Source: Rhynchopus euleeides (Eukaryota > Euglenozoa > Diplonemea > Diplonemida > Diplonemidae). From it: a DNA stretch of 64,000 nucleotides. The notes under the pieces were generated by a model. That model was not told the origin of the DNA. It worked only from the letters and a program-made list of their open reading frames with translations, and searched no databases. The position numbers and the translations under genes are program-made. The stretch lies in the NCBI GenBank assembly GCA_963210315.1, contig OY723323.1:992001-1056000 (forward strand), in the 5' to 3' direction. Below are positions 39,314 through 49,300 of this stretch, in pieces. Each line of letters opens with the position of its first letter. Within the stretch, counting starts at the first letter, position 1.

Positions 39314-41764
39314 ATGTCCATTCATGGCTTTTCCCACGTATCTCAGGAGGCCACACAGCAGTCACTGCGGGGTGGGTTGGGGACGCTTGCACTGCTGCTG
39401 TCCATCGCGTGCCCTGTGCTGATTGTGTACTGCTTCAACAGGGACGGGCCCTACTACACGGCACACCACGCAGATGCAGAGGTCGTCAACATCTGGGACC
39501 CGTGGCGCCAGCCCGAGCCGTGGCACGAGGACGGGCTGCTCCGGTGCACGTGGCTGGACGAGACCAGCCAGACGTGGGATGACCTGAACAGCACATCCAC
39601 CCCACTGACGAACCGGACGTGCCCTTCTGTGCACAGCACAGGCTTCACAGAGAACTCTCTGACCGCGATGCGCACCACGGCGCTGTTCTTCTACCCTGTG
39701 GCAGCGGCCGCACGCCCCGTCGTGCTCGGGTGCGCCTTTGCAGGGGTGCTGAAGGACTCGTGGCTTTACCTCCTGCAGGCAGCGGTGGGGATGTGCTCCG
39801 CCTTTGCTCTTGCCGTGCTGTTCAACGCACGACCTGTGCTGGAGGGTGGCGATGGCGCAGGCGGCTGGGTGGTGGTGTGTGCCCTCCCGTCTGTGGTGTG
39901 GCTTGCTGTCCGTGTCGAGTTCTTCTTGTGTGGGGCACAGATCGCTCTGTCGAGTTCTATAAACGGTCAAGATTATTACATTGCGCCGACGCTTACCGTT
40001 CTATTCTGGGTGGGTTTCGTCACGCCGATGATGATTTGCGCGACTGCCCTGGGCCAGGGAGTGCTGTATGGCTGGCTGTACCCCCCCACCATTCTCTCTG
40101 AACTGCTCTTCATCTGGGTTTCCTGGAATGCCTTGGATACATCCAGGTATCTCCCACGAGCAGGGGTCCTCATTGTCTTGATGGAGTTCGCTGTGTGGAC
40201 CATCTTCTACTACGCCTTCTGCGACACCCACTTCGGATCGTTTGTGATGGACTCCACCTGGCACTCCGTACCTGAACAAATGCACATCTTGCGTGTGCTC
40301 TTCCCGATGCACACGCCTCTTCTGATTCTCTGGTCTCCGTTTTTCGAGACCCAACCGATCTATAATATGTATGACGACGCGCCGTGCCCACCTCAAGAGA
40401 CCGCACGGCACCCCCGGTCTCCTGCCTACGACCTGCCTGAGGAAGGAAGTGGCTACGAAACGACAGATGAGGCAGCTCCGCAGTGCGATGCAACAGACGG
40501 AGTGCAGCTGCACCTGCGGCTGCCCAACGGTGTGCTGGTGCAGGTGGAGTTGGGCAGCGACGCCACGCTCGGGGTGCTGCGCCTGCGTGCCGCTGACACC
40601 CTCGAGGTGGGCCGCATGCAGGTGCGGGTGCGGCTTGCCCTCTGTGGTGAGACCGTTGCCGGGTGCAACGCCACCCCACTGTGCGACGTGCCGGGGCTGG
40701 AGGCGGGTGCCACGGTGGATGTCCACACCAAACCTGCGCGACGCGTGGTGTCGTCAAACCCTTGCCACCACATGGAGCTGGCCTGTCAGGGGGACGACGT
40801 GCAGGCCGCACGGCGTGTGCTTGCGATCTGCCCTGCCGACCGTCTCCTGAGCCGTGGGACTGATCTGTACTGTGGTGTGCTGAACACGCTGGCCTCGAAC
40901 TACACACGCTACGGCTGCCGCGGTGTGGTGTGCTGCGCCCTGCTGGAGGGGAACCTCGCCAGTGCAGCAGTTGTCGTGAAGCTCCTGTTGGAGACCAAGG
41001 AGGAGTCGGCCTTGCGTGTCATCCAAGAGTCATGCGTGCTGGACAGGCCTGACTTCTACGATGTGTTTGATCAAGTCGCACGTTCGTTTTCCTGGCGTCG
41101 CTATGTGGAGTTGGTCTCCATGTGCCCAGGCTTTCTTGAGAGCACCGCATGCGATCACCACTACATTGTGCGCGTCAGCTACGAGATGTATATCTTCTCA
41201 CGGCCCCAGAGAGACTTTAATGGGGACTGCACCGCCCTGTGGAGGCAGCTTCACGAGGCGGGGTGGCGGTCAACACCCTCTGCAGTGCAGCAGGCACCCG
41301 AGTCGCGTACCTCCTTCTACCCGCTCAACCTGCTCACTATCATGCTCTTGCTCGACGGGGTGCGTGTGCGTGACCTTCCACACGTCTTCCGTCCCCTGTG
41401 CCGTGTGTCCCTGCTGCTCCTGCTGTACGCATGCCTTGCAGGTGCGGCCATCACCATGCACGCGACACTCGGCACGCAGGGAGCGGATCCGACAGGCGGG
41501 TGGCTGTTCGTTGCCTTCCTCTGCATTGCCAGTGTGACCATCGGAGTGGAGCTGACGCCGGACTGGGTGCGGTGGCTGGTGGTGCAGAAGGTGTGCGGCA
41601 CACGCACGTCACAGCCACCTGCAGGCACGCAGGACGTGGAGCTCGTTGAGGAGCTGACTGAGATGGAGATGACTCACCTGAACCAGAGCAGCCAGGCCGA
41701 CACCGACGGAGTGCTTGCAGTGGGGCCCTCCTCCCAGTGGGACCCGCTTCCTTCTGGTGCCTGA
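39314..41764 (+). CDS. UBL-TM membrane protein, paralog 5
   Basis: 816 residues from ATG 39314 (MSIHGFSHVSQEATQQSLRG). Same layout as its siblings, but the segment between the fourth and seventh membrane spans is unique (QDYYIAPTLTVLFWVGFVTP ... LYGWLYPPTILSELLFIWVSW), and the region before the UBL domain lacks the VRHADHDVRRR stretch. The UBL (VQLHLRLPNGVLVQVELGSD) and the block GCRGVVCCALLEGNLASAAV are nearly unchanged. It is the last member of the array; the following 1 kb has no family sequence. Confidence 0.85.
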   Translation: MSIHGFSHVSQEATQQSLRGGLGTLALLLSIACPVLIVYCFNRDGPYYTAHHADAEVVNIWDPWRQPEPWHEDGLLRCTWLDETSQTWDDLNSTSTPLTNRTCPSVHSTGFTENSLTAMRTTALFFYPVAAAARPVVLGCAFAGVLKDSWLYLLQAAVGMCSAFALAVLFNARPVLEGGDGAGGWVVVCALPSVVWLAVRVEFFLCGAQIALSSSINGQDYYIAPTLTVLFWVGFVTPMMICATALGQGVLYGWLYPPTILSELLFIWVSWNALDTSRYLPRAGVLIVLMEFAVWTIFYYAFCDTHFGSFVMDSTWHSVPEQMHILRVLFPMHTPLLILWSPFFETQPIYNMYDDAPCPPQETARHPRSPAYDLPEEGSGYETTDEAAPQCDATDGVQLHLRLPNGVLVQVELGSDATLGVLRLRAADTLEVGRMQVRVRLALCGETVAGCNATPLCDVPGLEAGATVDVHTKPARRVVSSNPCHHMELACQGDDVQAARRVLAICPADRLLSRGTDLYCGVLNTLASNYTRYGCRGVVCCALLEGNLASAAVVVKLLLETKEESALRVIQESCVLDRPDFYDVFDQVARSFSWRRYVELVSMCPGFLESTACDHHYIVRVSYEMYIFSRPQRDFNGDCTALWRQLHEAGWRSTPSAVQQAPESRTSFYPLNLLTIMLLLDGVRVRDLPHVFRPLCRVSLLLLLYACLAGAAITMHATLGTQGADPTGGWLFVAFLCIASVTIGVELTPDWVRWLVVQKVCGTRTSQPPAGTQDVELVEELTEMEMTHLNQSSQADTDGVLAVGPSSQWDPLPSGA

Positions 41765-42795
41765 GCCCGCTCCACAACCCACCCTGCTGAGGCACGGCGC
41801 TGCAGCGCCACCACAGCAGGGTGGCATCGCCTAGTGTGCAGCTTCCGATGCATCTGCACTGCAGGGATGGTCGGGGGTGTTGTTGAATCCCCCAACCTTT
41901 GGGCAGGAAGCGTGCCAATGCGCACGAGTGGCAGCTGCCGTTGTGTTCCCTTGTTGCTGTTCTGGCCTCCACAGCTTCGCCGTTTGCATATCTGGGTTGG
42001 AAAATTCCGCACCCCCACCTCACCGCTCCACCGCGCCACCGTCGACTCCTCATTTGCAGGCTTTTCCTGCCACTCTTGTGTGTTTTTTCCTCGGTGGATG
42101 CGCGCAATGCAAGCAAATGTCGGTTACTGAGTGCCATTAGTAGTAGTAATTCCCAACAAGGCACTTGTGGCGGAAATCCAGCGTTGCGGGACCTGCCTCA
42201 TGCACCTGCGAATCACGCACCACACTTCCGCAGGCAGGCGCTCAACAAAATAGTCCGGAGCTGCCTGAGTGCAGTTGCTGGGCAGAGATGTTCGAGCTTG
42301 TTATAACAAAAGGAATACGCTCCTTGAGTTATTGCCGACGTTTCTCCCCACACTGCGCTTTGACAGGCGGAAGCGCAACCCCACAGCGGGGGGTGCGTCT
42401 TTGCCTTTGTGTTACCAGTCACGAAATCAGGGCAGCTACCCCCCGCCCCACCACCCACCACCCACGGTGCGCTAGTGTTGGCAACCACTAGTGGATTCGA
42501 CAACTGAAACCTCGACAACTGACTGGGTTGTTCACGACAAGTGCCAGTTGTCGACTCGACAACTCTATACACTGTACTGCAGGAAGAACGCCCAAATATG
42601 AAGGGAAAAACGCACAGTTGCGTGTGTGCTTGGGATATGAGGTGTGGTGGCATATCAGCGCTGGACTTTGTTGCAAATTTCCTTGTGCCGTTTCTCCCTC
42701 CCACAACCCACACATCACCAGGGTCTTGCAAGCCCTGACCAGATTACCTCCATTGTTGAATTTTGGTCATCACATACACACACGTCACCAGACAC
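41765..42795. other. Spacer without a supported gene
   Basis: Several short overlapping frames on both strands, none with family features or codon bias like the array. Confidence 0.5.
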
Positions 42796-43254
42796 GCCAA
42801 GCTGGACGAGGTTCGCCTTCGGGCGAAGGTCATGTGGGCGGACAAAAGGTGCCTGCTCCTGAGACTCATCAGCAACCTGTTTCTTCCTTCAAGCCCTCAA
42901 GACTCTTGAAGCGGCCTGACTATTTAGTGTCTTCGTCGCAGCAAGGGGGCGATATATACCACCCTTTTTATTGATTTCACGTGTCAGTGTTTGACTTTTT
43001 CGCAACTTCATTTCTTCCTTTTCTCCCTCTCCAACCCCACCCGTGACACCACCAGGGTTTAGCTAGCCCTGGTCCGATTATCCCCGGTTCTTCGCTGAAG
43101 AGACGCGGCCGGGGGGAGGGGTACGAAGAGTACGCGTCGAAACCGGTGTCACGCCGTGTTGGGGAATCCTTCGGGAGTGCGATACTGAAGGGGAGGTGCT
43201 ACTGCCCGTGCAGGGCGACACCGCCTTAAAACTTTATAACCACACACACACACA
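42796..43254 (+). repeat. Structured-RNA repeat unit A (retrozyme-like candidate)
   Basis: The unit begins with a short coding-like segment (AKLDEVRLRAKVMWADKR..., stop in ACTATTTAG). A TATA box GATATATA follows at 42951-42958, then a pyrimidine-rich leader and a 110-nt foldable domain (43043-43152). It closes with hairpins GCCC-GTGCA-GGGC inside GGTG/CACC and an AACTTTATAACC end followed by CA repeats. Units B and C are nearly identical. The foldable domain includes a hammerhead-like core described in the next entry. Interpreted as a non-autonomous, possibly retrotransposed repeat; family not established. Confidence 0.6.
43043..43152 (+). ncRNA. Foldable domain with hammerhead-like core, copy A
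   Basis: Closing helix GTGACACC (43043-43050) with GGTGTCAC (43145-43152). Inside are hairpin ACCAGGG/CCCTGGT, then CTGAAGA (43095-43101), the 6-bp stem GACGCG/CGCGTC (43102-43107 with 43133-43138) and GAAA (43139-43142), followed by CCGGTGTC. CUGANGA, a stem starting G-C, and GAAA are the invariant hammerhead core; the GUC at its end would be the canonical cleavage triplet. The stem I expected for a hammerhead is weak, and the 8-bp closing helix and a TCTTC/GAAGA hairpin compete with it, so catalysis is uncertain. Confidence 0.35.
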
Positions 43255-43257
43255 CAC

Positions 43258-43617
43258 AAGCCCTCAAGACTCTTGAAGCGGCCTGACTATTTAGTGTCTT
43301 CGTCGCAGCAAGGGGGCGATATATACCACCCTTTTTATTGATTTCACGTGTCAGTGTTTGACTTTTTCGCAACTTCATTTCTTCCTTTTTCTCCCTCTCC
43401 AACCCCACCCGTGACACCACCAGGGTTTAGCTAGCCCTGGTCCGATTATCCCCGGTTCTTCGCTGAAGAGACGCGGCCGGGGGGAGGGGTACGAAGAGTA
43501 CGCGTCGAAACCGGTGTCACGTCGTGTTGGGGAATCCTTCGGGAGTGCGATACTGAAGGGGAGGTGCTACTGCCCGTGCAGGGCGACACCGCCTTAAAAC
43601 TTTATAACCACACACAA
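43258..43617 (+). repeat. Structured-RNA repeat unit B
   Basis: About 360 bp directly after unit A's CA repeat. It starts at AAGCCCTCAAGACTC and so lacks the upstream coding-like segment. TATA at 43318-43325; foldable domain 43411-43520. It differs from A by single substitutions such as CACGTCGTG for CACGCCGTG. Confidence 0.8.
43411..43520 (+). ncRNA. Foldable domain with hammerhead-like core, copy B
   Basis: Same 110-nt domain as copy A, all helices and core motifs conserved. Confidence 0.35.
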
Positions 43618-43962
43618 ACCCTCTATTCCCCCAGGCCTGATGAGCAATCCCCCCTGCCTCATGTTGTGACTTCCTTTCTACCTTGCACAAAACATCCCAT
43701 TTGCCCCTTTACTTCCTTCGAAAGTGTTGTGACTACCCCCCCTTCCCCACCCCTCGGGAGTGCCACTCCTCTGGTGGTTAAAAGTGACCCGCCGTTGTGC
43801 CTTCGGCATCTGTTGCGTGTGCCGTCGTATGCTTCCTATGCACTAGTTATAGCTATCCGGGGGCGGTCTGCTGTCGCACCAGTGGGCTGCCCCACCTCTG
43901 CACCCTCGGTTTTTAAGATGTTCACCACAGCGGAGAATGATCCCCTTCTCTGTGGCGATCGA

Positions 43963-44408
43963 GCCAAGCTGGACGAGGTTCGCCTTCGGGCGAAGGTCAT
44001 GTGGGCGGACAAAAGGTGCCTGCTCCTGAGACTCATCAGCAACCTGTTTCTCCCTTCAAGCCCTCAAGACTCTTGGAGCGGCCTGACTATTTAGTGTCTT
44101 TGTCGCAGCAAGGGGGCGATATATACCGCTTTTTTATTGATTTCACGTGTCAGTGTTTGACTTTTTCGCAACTTCATTTCTTCCTTTTCTCCCTCTCCAA
44201 CCCCACCCGTGACACCACCAGGGTTTAGCTAGCCCTGGTCCGATTATCCCCGGTTCTTCGCTGAAGAGACGCGGCCGGGGGGAGGGGTACGAAGAGTACG
44301 CGTCGAAACCGGTGTCACGCCGTGTTGGGGAATCCTTCGGGAGTGCGATACTGAAGGGGAGGTGCTACTGCCCGTGCAGGGCGACACCGCCTTAAAACTT
44401 TATAACCA
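43963..44408 (+). repeat. Structured-RNA repeat unit C
   Basis: Full-length unit like A, including the coding-like start. It is separated from B by about 345 bp of unique sequence, which stays open in the same frame as the coding-like segment (GDRAKLDEVRLRAKV...). TATA at 44118-44125; foldable domain 44209-44318. Confidence 0.75.
44209..44318 (+). ncRNA. Foldable domain with hammerhead-like core, copy C
   Basis: Same 110-nt domain as copies A and B; the helices, CTGAAGA and GAAA are identical. Confidence 0.35.
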
Positions 44409-44409
44409 C

Positions 44410-44697
44410 ACACACACTCACTCACTCACTCACTCTCTTCAAACTACGCCAACACCAACACCACCACCACCCGCAGGCCCCCCCTTCTTCCCTCTCCCCA
44501 CCCCCACCCCCACCCCACCACCCCAGGGGGGATCGGAGACCGGGCAGGGGAAGGGAAGGGGTGTAGTTGTTGAGGGGACGACCGACACGTGGGGGTGTGG
44601 GAGGGGGGGGCGGGGACTGGGACGTGGGAGTTGGGAGGGGGGGGGGGGGGAGAGGGGGCACACGGCATCACTCCCCCAGACTACCCCCCCCCCCCCC
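44410..44697 (+). repeat. Direct duplication, left copy
   Basis: About 290 bp from the CACT repeat through GCCAACACCAACACC, the CCCACCCCCA stretch, GGGCAGGGGAAGGG and ACACGGCATCACTCCC. The right copy is at about 45907-46200, nearly identical, 1.5 kb away and just before the sulfotransferase-like gene. Both are followed or preceded by CGACTCCCGACTCCCGACTC boxes. Confidence 0.85.
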
Positions 44698-45212
44698 TCC
44701 AGGGGTGTAAATAAGGCCGACTCCCGACTCCCGACTCGCGCCGGATTTTTTGGGATTGGGAGGGTTGCCTTGCTTCCCTTAGGGAATGTGCGGTATTAGG
44801 CACCCCATGGCCAAAATGACCCCACTGCGATCCGCACAGACTCCAAATATTCAAAAGAAAGGGTTTTTGGAACACCCGAGGAGGGGGGGTCCCGATGGGT
44901 GGGTGGGGGTGTGGGGGTCCCGCTGGGTGGGACATGGTGTGTGCCTCCCAGTCATCTTCTTCATTACCGGTCTCTGAACTGGGGTGAGTTCATTGCCAAA
45001 CCACTGCTGTGAATACGGCGCCCCTTTCCCGCCCCTTTTGCCAGATCCTGGCAGCTCCCAAGAAGAGTTGTGTTCCGCCCCCATCAGGTGGTTGAGCATA
45101 CCGCAGCGCACACGTGCACAACCACACACACTCCACACAGATGCGTCACACATGTGACGCAACTGTTGCGACACACAACATGCCTCAGGTAGAGGCAGTA
45201 GTGTTTGACTCA
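44698..45212. other. Spacer without a supported gene
   Basis: C/G-rich DNA with short frames only. It includes a GACTCCCGACTCCCGACTC triplet repeat near 44719 that recurs near 45766. Confidence 0.5.
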
Positions 45213-45219
45213 CAGCCAA

Positions 45220-45448
45220 CATAGCTCTCAGTGGGGCCGTGGATGGTGTGGATGCATCCATGCATGCATCCACGGCATCCAGGGATGCCCGAAAATGTCA
45301 AAAAATGGATTTTCGATTTGGCATACAGGCATTCATCCACTGCAGGCAGGCCTGCATGCAGGGCTTCGGAGCTCCAGGCTGTGTGTGGATGCATCCACAA
45401 AATTTGTGGATGCATGCGCTGCATGCACGGGAAATACTGAGAGCTATG
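45220..45448. mobile_element. Miniature TIR element with internal palindromes
   Basis: 229 bp with perfect 13-bp inverted ends CATAGCTCTCAGT / ACTGAGAGCTATG. Flanked by CAGCCAA on both sides (45213-45219, 45449-45455), a 7-bp or imperfect 8-bp target duplication as in hAT elements. The interior is dense with GGATGCATCC-type palindromes, including arms GCATCCACAAA / TTTGTGGATGC around a single A. No coding capacity. Confidence 0.75.
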
Positions 45449-45906
45449 CAGCCAAATACTGCTGCCGTGAGTGAGGTGCTCGCAGCGTGTGGGGCGCTGC
45501 GGGCGAAGTGGGGGGTTGGCTGGGACAGCCAACATGGCGCTGTGCGTCGCGTGCTTCTTCGCGGACCACCTCGCACGCGGGAAGACCCCGCAAGCGCCGA
45601 GTCAGTCCGCCCTGACCGAATGGTGGGCGACTGCTGGAGGGTCCATGGGACTCTCCACGGCAGAGGTGGCCGTACTACAGGATGCGTGCAGGATTGAGTA
45701 GGGTTTGAGACCGCCCGTCCCCCCCAGCCCCCCACCCCAGGTACCTTAGGTGACTGTAAATAACCGACTCCCGACTCCCGACTCCTGACCCCCAAACCTT
45801 ATTTACAGCCCTGCCCCCCTCCCCTCTCCCCTCTCCCCCCCCCCCCCCCCCCCCCCCCCCGCACACCCCACCCCACCCCCCATGTGTGACTATCATCGCC
45901 CTGGTC
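45449..45906. other. Spacer with one weak small frame
   Basis: A frame starting at 45471 and ending 45701 encodes 76 residues, with ALCVACFFADHLARGKTPQ and a helical end. It lacks homologs I recognise and any second line of evidence, so it is not called as a gene. A C-run of over 20 nt lies at about 45838-45860. Confidence 0.4.
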
Positions 45907-46200
45907 ACACACACCACACACACTCACTCACTCACTCACTCTCTTCAAACTACGCCAACACCAACACCACCACCACCCGCAGGCCCCCCCTTCTTCCCTC
46001 TCCCCACCCCCACCCCCACCCCACCACCCCAGGGGGGGTCGGAGACCGGGCAGGGGAAGGGAAGGGGTGTAGTTGTTGAGGGGACGACCGACACGTGGGG
46101 GTGTGGGAGGGGGGGGCGGGGACTGGGACGTGGGAGTTGGGAGGGGGGGGGGGGGGGAGAGGGGGCACACGGCATCACTCCCCCAGACTACCCCCCCCCC
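45907..46200 (+). repeat. Direct duplication, right copy
   Basis: Partner of 44410-44697. It ends about 135 bp upstream of the ATG at 46335, so it may contribute to that gene's promoter. Confidence 0.85.
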
Positions 46201-46334
46201 CTCCCCTCTCCCCTCCCCCCCCCCCCCCCCCCGCACACCCCACCCCACCCCCCGTCGTAGATTTTTAGATTTTCTGCATCTCTCTCTGTCTCTCTGAAAA
46301 AACCCCCCCCCCCCTTCCCTCTCCTCCTCCCAAC

Positions 46335-49300
46335 ATGCCTTTGGAATCCCCAATGTACGGATCCTCTAGCCCGAGGAGAGGAGGAAAACGGACCTTCCTC
46401 GGGCAGCTCGTATCCGCCCTCTCCCGGCGTGCAATGCTATCCCTGCTCGGGTGTGTCGTCGCGTCGATGCTGATCTACTCCGTCACCACGCTTGATGGAG
46501 ATATGGGTGTCGCCCCCCCGACCACCGCACGCCGCACCCGGCAGTGGGGGAATGCGGCAGCCCCTTTGCACGCCTGGAAGGGCGCCACAACTCCAACCCC
46601 TGTTGCTGACCAGCCGCACATCTTGGTGGGGAGAGGGCAGTGGGCGAAGTCTGCGGTGGTCACACCGCGGCCCACCCCGCCTCCTTCCAGCCGGAGGGGC
46701 GCCGCACCCACCTCGCCGCCGCCACCCCCACCGGCGGGGCAGCGCCACGGGGAGGAGGGGAAGAGCAATGCCGCGGATTACAAAGATTTCAAGACACGCC
46801 TGGAGCTGAAGCGGCAGCGCCGCGAGAAGGAGCTTGCCCTCGAGGCGGAGGAGGAGGAGAAGGCTGGGGCTGGCGACGACAGCACCCGGAAGCCCCGGAA
46901 GCGGGTCGCAGAGCTCCGGGCGCAGGAGGAGGAGGAGGAGGATCAGCGAGCAATCCAGAGGGGCAGAGCGCAGGGGGGGTCATCCGGTGATGGCAGCGCT
47001 GGGTCTTCCGAAGCTGCGGCGAAGTCGCACCGGCGTGGCGGCGGGAAAGGGGTCTCGAGTGGGAGCGGCAGCGGCGAGGAGGAGGGCAGCAGCGGAGAGG
47101 GTGGCGGTGAGGATTTGCCGAAGGCGGGCCGTCGCGGCGGCGGGAAGGAGTCCAAAGCAGACCAGACGCGGCGCCCCGGGGTGGGGGGCAGCGGGAGCGG
47201 CGAGGAGGGCAGCAGCGGAGGGGAGGATGGCTTGAGGAGGCCCACACCCACGCCGCAGCCGCGGAGTGCCAGGAGGAAGGGCGGTGTGGCGGAACTCAGC
47301 GGCAGCGGCAAGGAGGGTGGTGAAGGGGGTGACGATGATGAGCTTCAAAAGGCAGCCCGCCGCGGCGGCGGGAAGAAGCCCAAAGCAGACCAGGCGCGTG
47401 GGGTGGGAGCCTCCAGCGGGAGCGGGGAGGAGGGCGGCAGCGGGGGAGACGATCGTGATGAGGAGCTTCAAAAGGCAGCCCACCGCCGTGGCGGGAAGAA
47501 GGCTGCGGGTGTGGCGCATCCGCGCCGGCAGCGCTCTGCACGTCCTTCCTCCTCCTCTGCCGCCTCCGCTGCAGGCAGTGGGAGTGGTGGCAGCTCAAAA
47601 GAGGGTGGTGGTGGCGGCAGCAGCAGCGACGAAGAGGCAGCTCTCCCGGAGAGGCGGGGCGGCAGCAGCAGAAAGGCAAAGGGGAGGAAGGCGCGGAAGC
47701 GGGGTGGAGGTGCTGATGGCAGCGATGACGGGTCGGAGGAGGTGGGGAAGACGCGGCGGAGGAGGAGGAGGAGCAGGAGGAGGAGGCGGGCGGCGGTCGA
47801 CACGGATCTGCTGGAGGGGTCGTCCGGGGAGCGGACCGGGGACACCGTGGTGGATGAGGAGGACCGGGACTGGATCCAGCAGAGCGGGTTTGGGATGAAG
47901 CTCAATAAGAACGACCCCGACGCGCTGCCTTTCACGGATCGCACGATGCGGAAGTTCAGGAGGAACAGCACGTCATACCCACCGCATTGGCTGGAGCACC
48001 CCACTCCCGCCCCTGCGCCGATCGGAAAAGCCGCGTGGCGCCTGGCGCGTGAATACGGCCTCCCAGACGAATGGCGGGCAAGGCACCGCCCCTCCATCTT
48101 CGTCCTGGGTACGGTGGGCGGGGGGTCGATCTTCTTAGAGGAGTGCTGGAGGTTCAGCATGGTGGGGAACAGCTCCTTCAGGCCGTACCCCATGTCGACG
48201 GAGAGGTGGCCGATCAACAGGCACCCCCACACCTCGGAGATGATCGCGGACCCGATGGCGGAGCTCTCCGTGGAGGACACGTGGGGGCGGACCGGGTTCC
48301 GGCGGTGGGACACCCCGAAGGAGTGGTTTGTTTATGAGAAGTGTGGGGAGAAGCCGCACCCGTCACCCGCATGCTCCCATATGAGAGCCCGATGGCCCCC
48401 TGTGGAGCAGGGTTCCAACAAGTGGGTGTTTATGGACTCCTCGCCGGAGACTCTGATGAATCCGGATGCGGCGAATCAGACGTATTTCGATCTGAAGCTG
48501 ATCCAGGCGAACCCGCTCCTCCGCCCGAAGTTTGTCGTCCCGACGCAGGTCCCGCTGTACACCGCGAGGTACGACTTTGCGGTGTACTACCGCCATCGGA
48601 TCAGACCGTTTCGAAACTACGCCGCCATGTTTAAAGACCCGGAGGGCGTGCGAACAGTCCCTACCCCCGAGGAGAAGGCACACATCGAGCAGCAGGATGA
48701 GGAGACTCTCTTCTGGGAATATCTCGACCGCGAGCTCGGCGCGATGAGCGAGCACCCTGTGTGCAAACGTGTTATCGAGGACCCCCCCCAGTTCCTCAAA
48801 GATGCGGTGGACGACCCCTCCCTGGCCTACCAGGCTCTGAAGCAGTGCCTCTACCGCATGGTGGGGGACAGGCATGAGAGGCATCGGCTCCCCTCATTCC
48901 TCTTCATCAACTTCTACGGGGTGGGGCTGCGGTATTGGCTGTCCCTCGGGTTTGAGCCGTCGCAGTTCATCTCCATCCCAACTGAGGAGCTCCGCTGGTA
49001 TACCCCAGAGCAGGTGATGGATTTCTTCGAAGAGGCCTTCCCCAACATGCGCCGCGTGAAGGAGAGGTGCGAAGACCCGAGGCATTGGGATTCCGGGTCG
49101 TGCAGTGGGCATATCGCGTGGGATAAGGCCCACTTCTTCTGCGATCCGGTTGAATCCCCTGCTGCTATCCCGCGGACGAGCTGGAATATGACACGGGCGA
49201 TGCAGCGGCACCGCACAGGAGAGGTTAGCATCACTGAGATTTGGGACATCTCGACACGCATGCACCGTGCGACTGAGGCATACCTAAGCTCTGTAGGGGT

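Noticed and set aside
43043-43152. 5S rRNA, U-snRNA, SRP RNA or RNase P RNA in the structured repeats
   Set aside because: None of the conserved sequence blocks of those RNAs is present; only the hammerhead-like core matched.
43564-44094. 176-codon frame across repeat units B and C as a host gene
   Set aside because: It is made of repeat sequence and the coding-like start of unit C; treated as part of the repeat.
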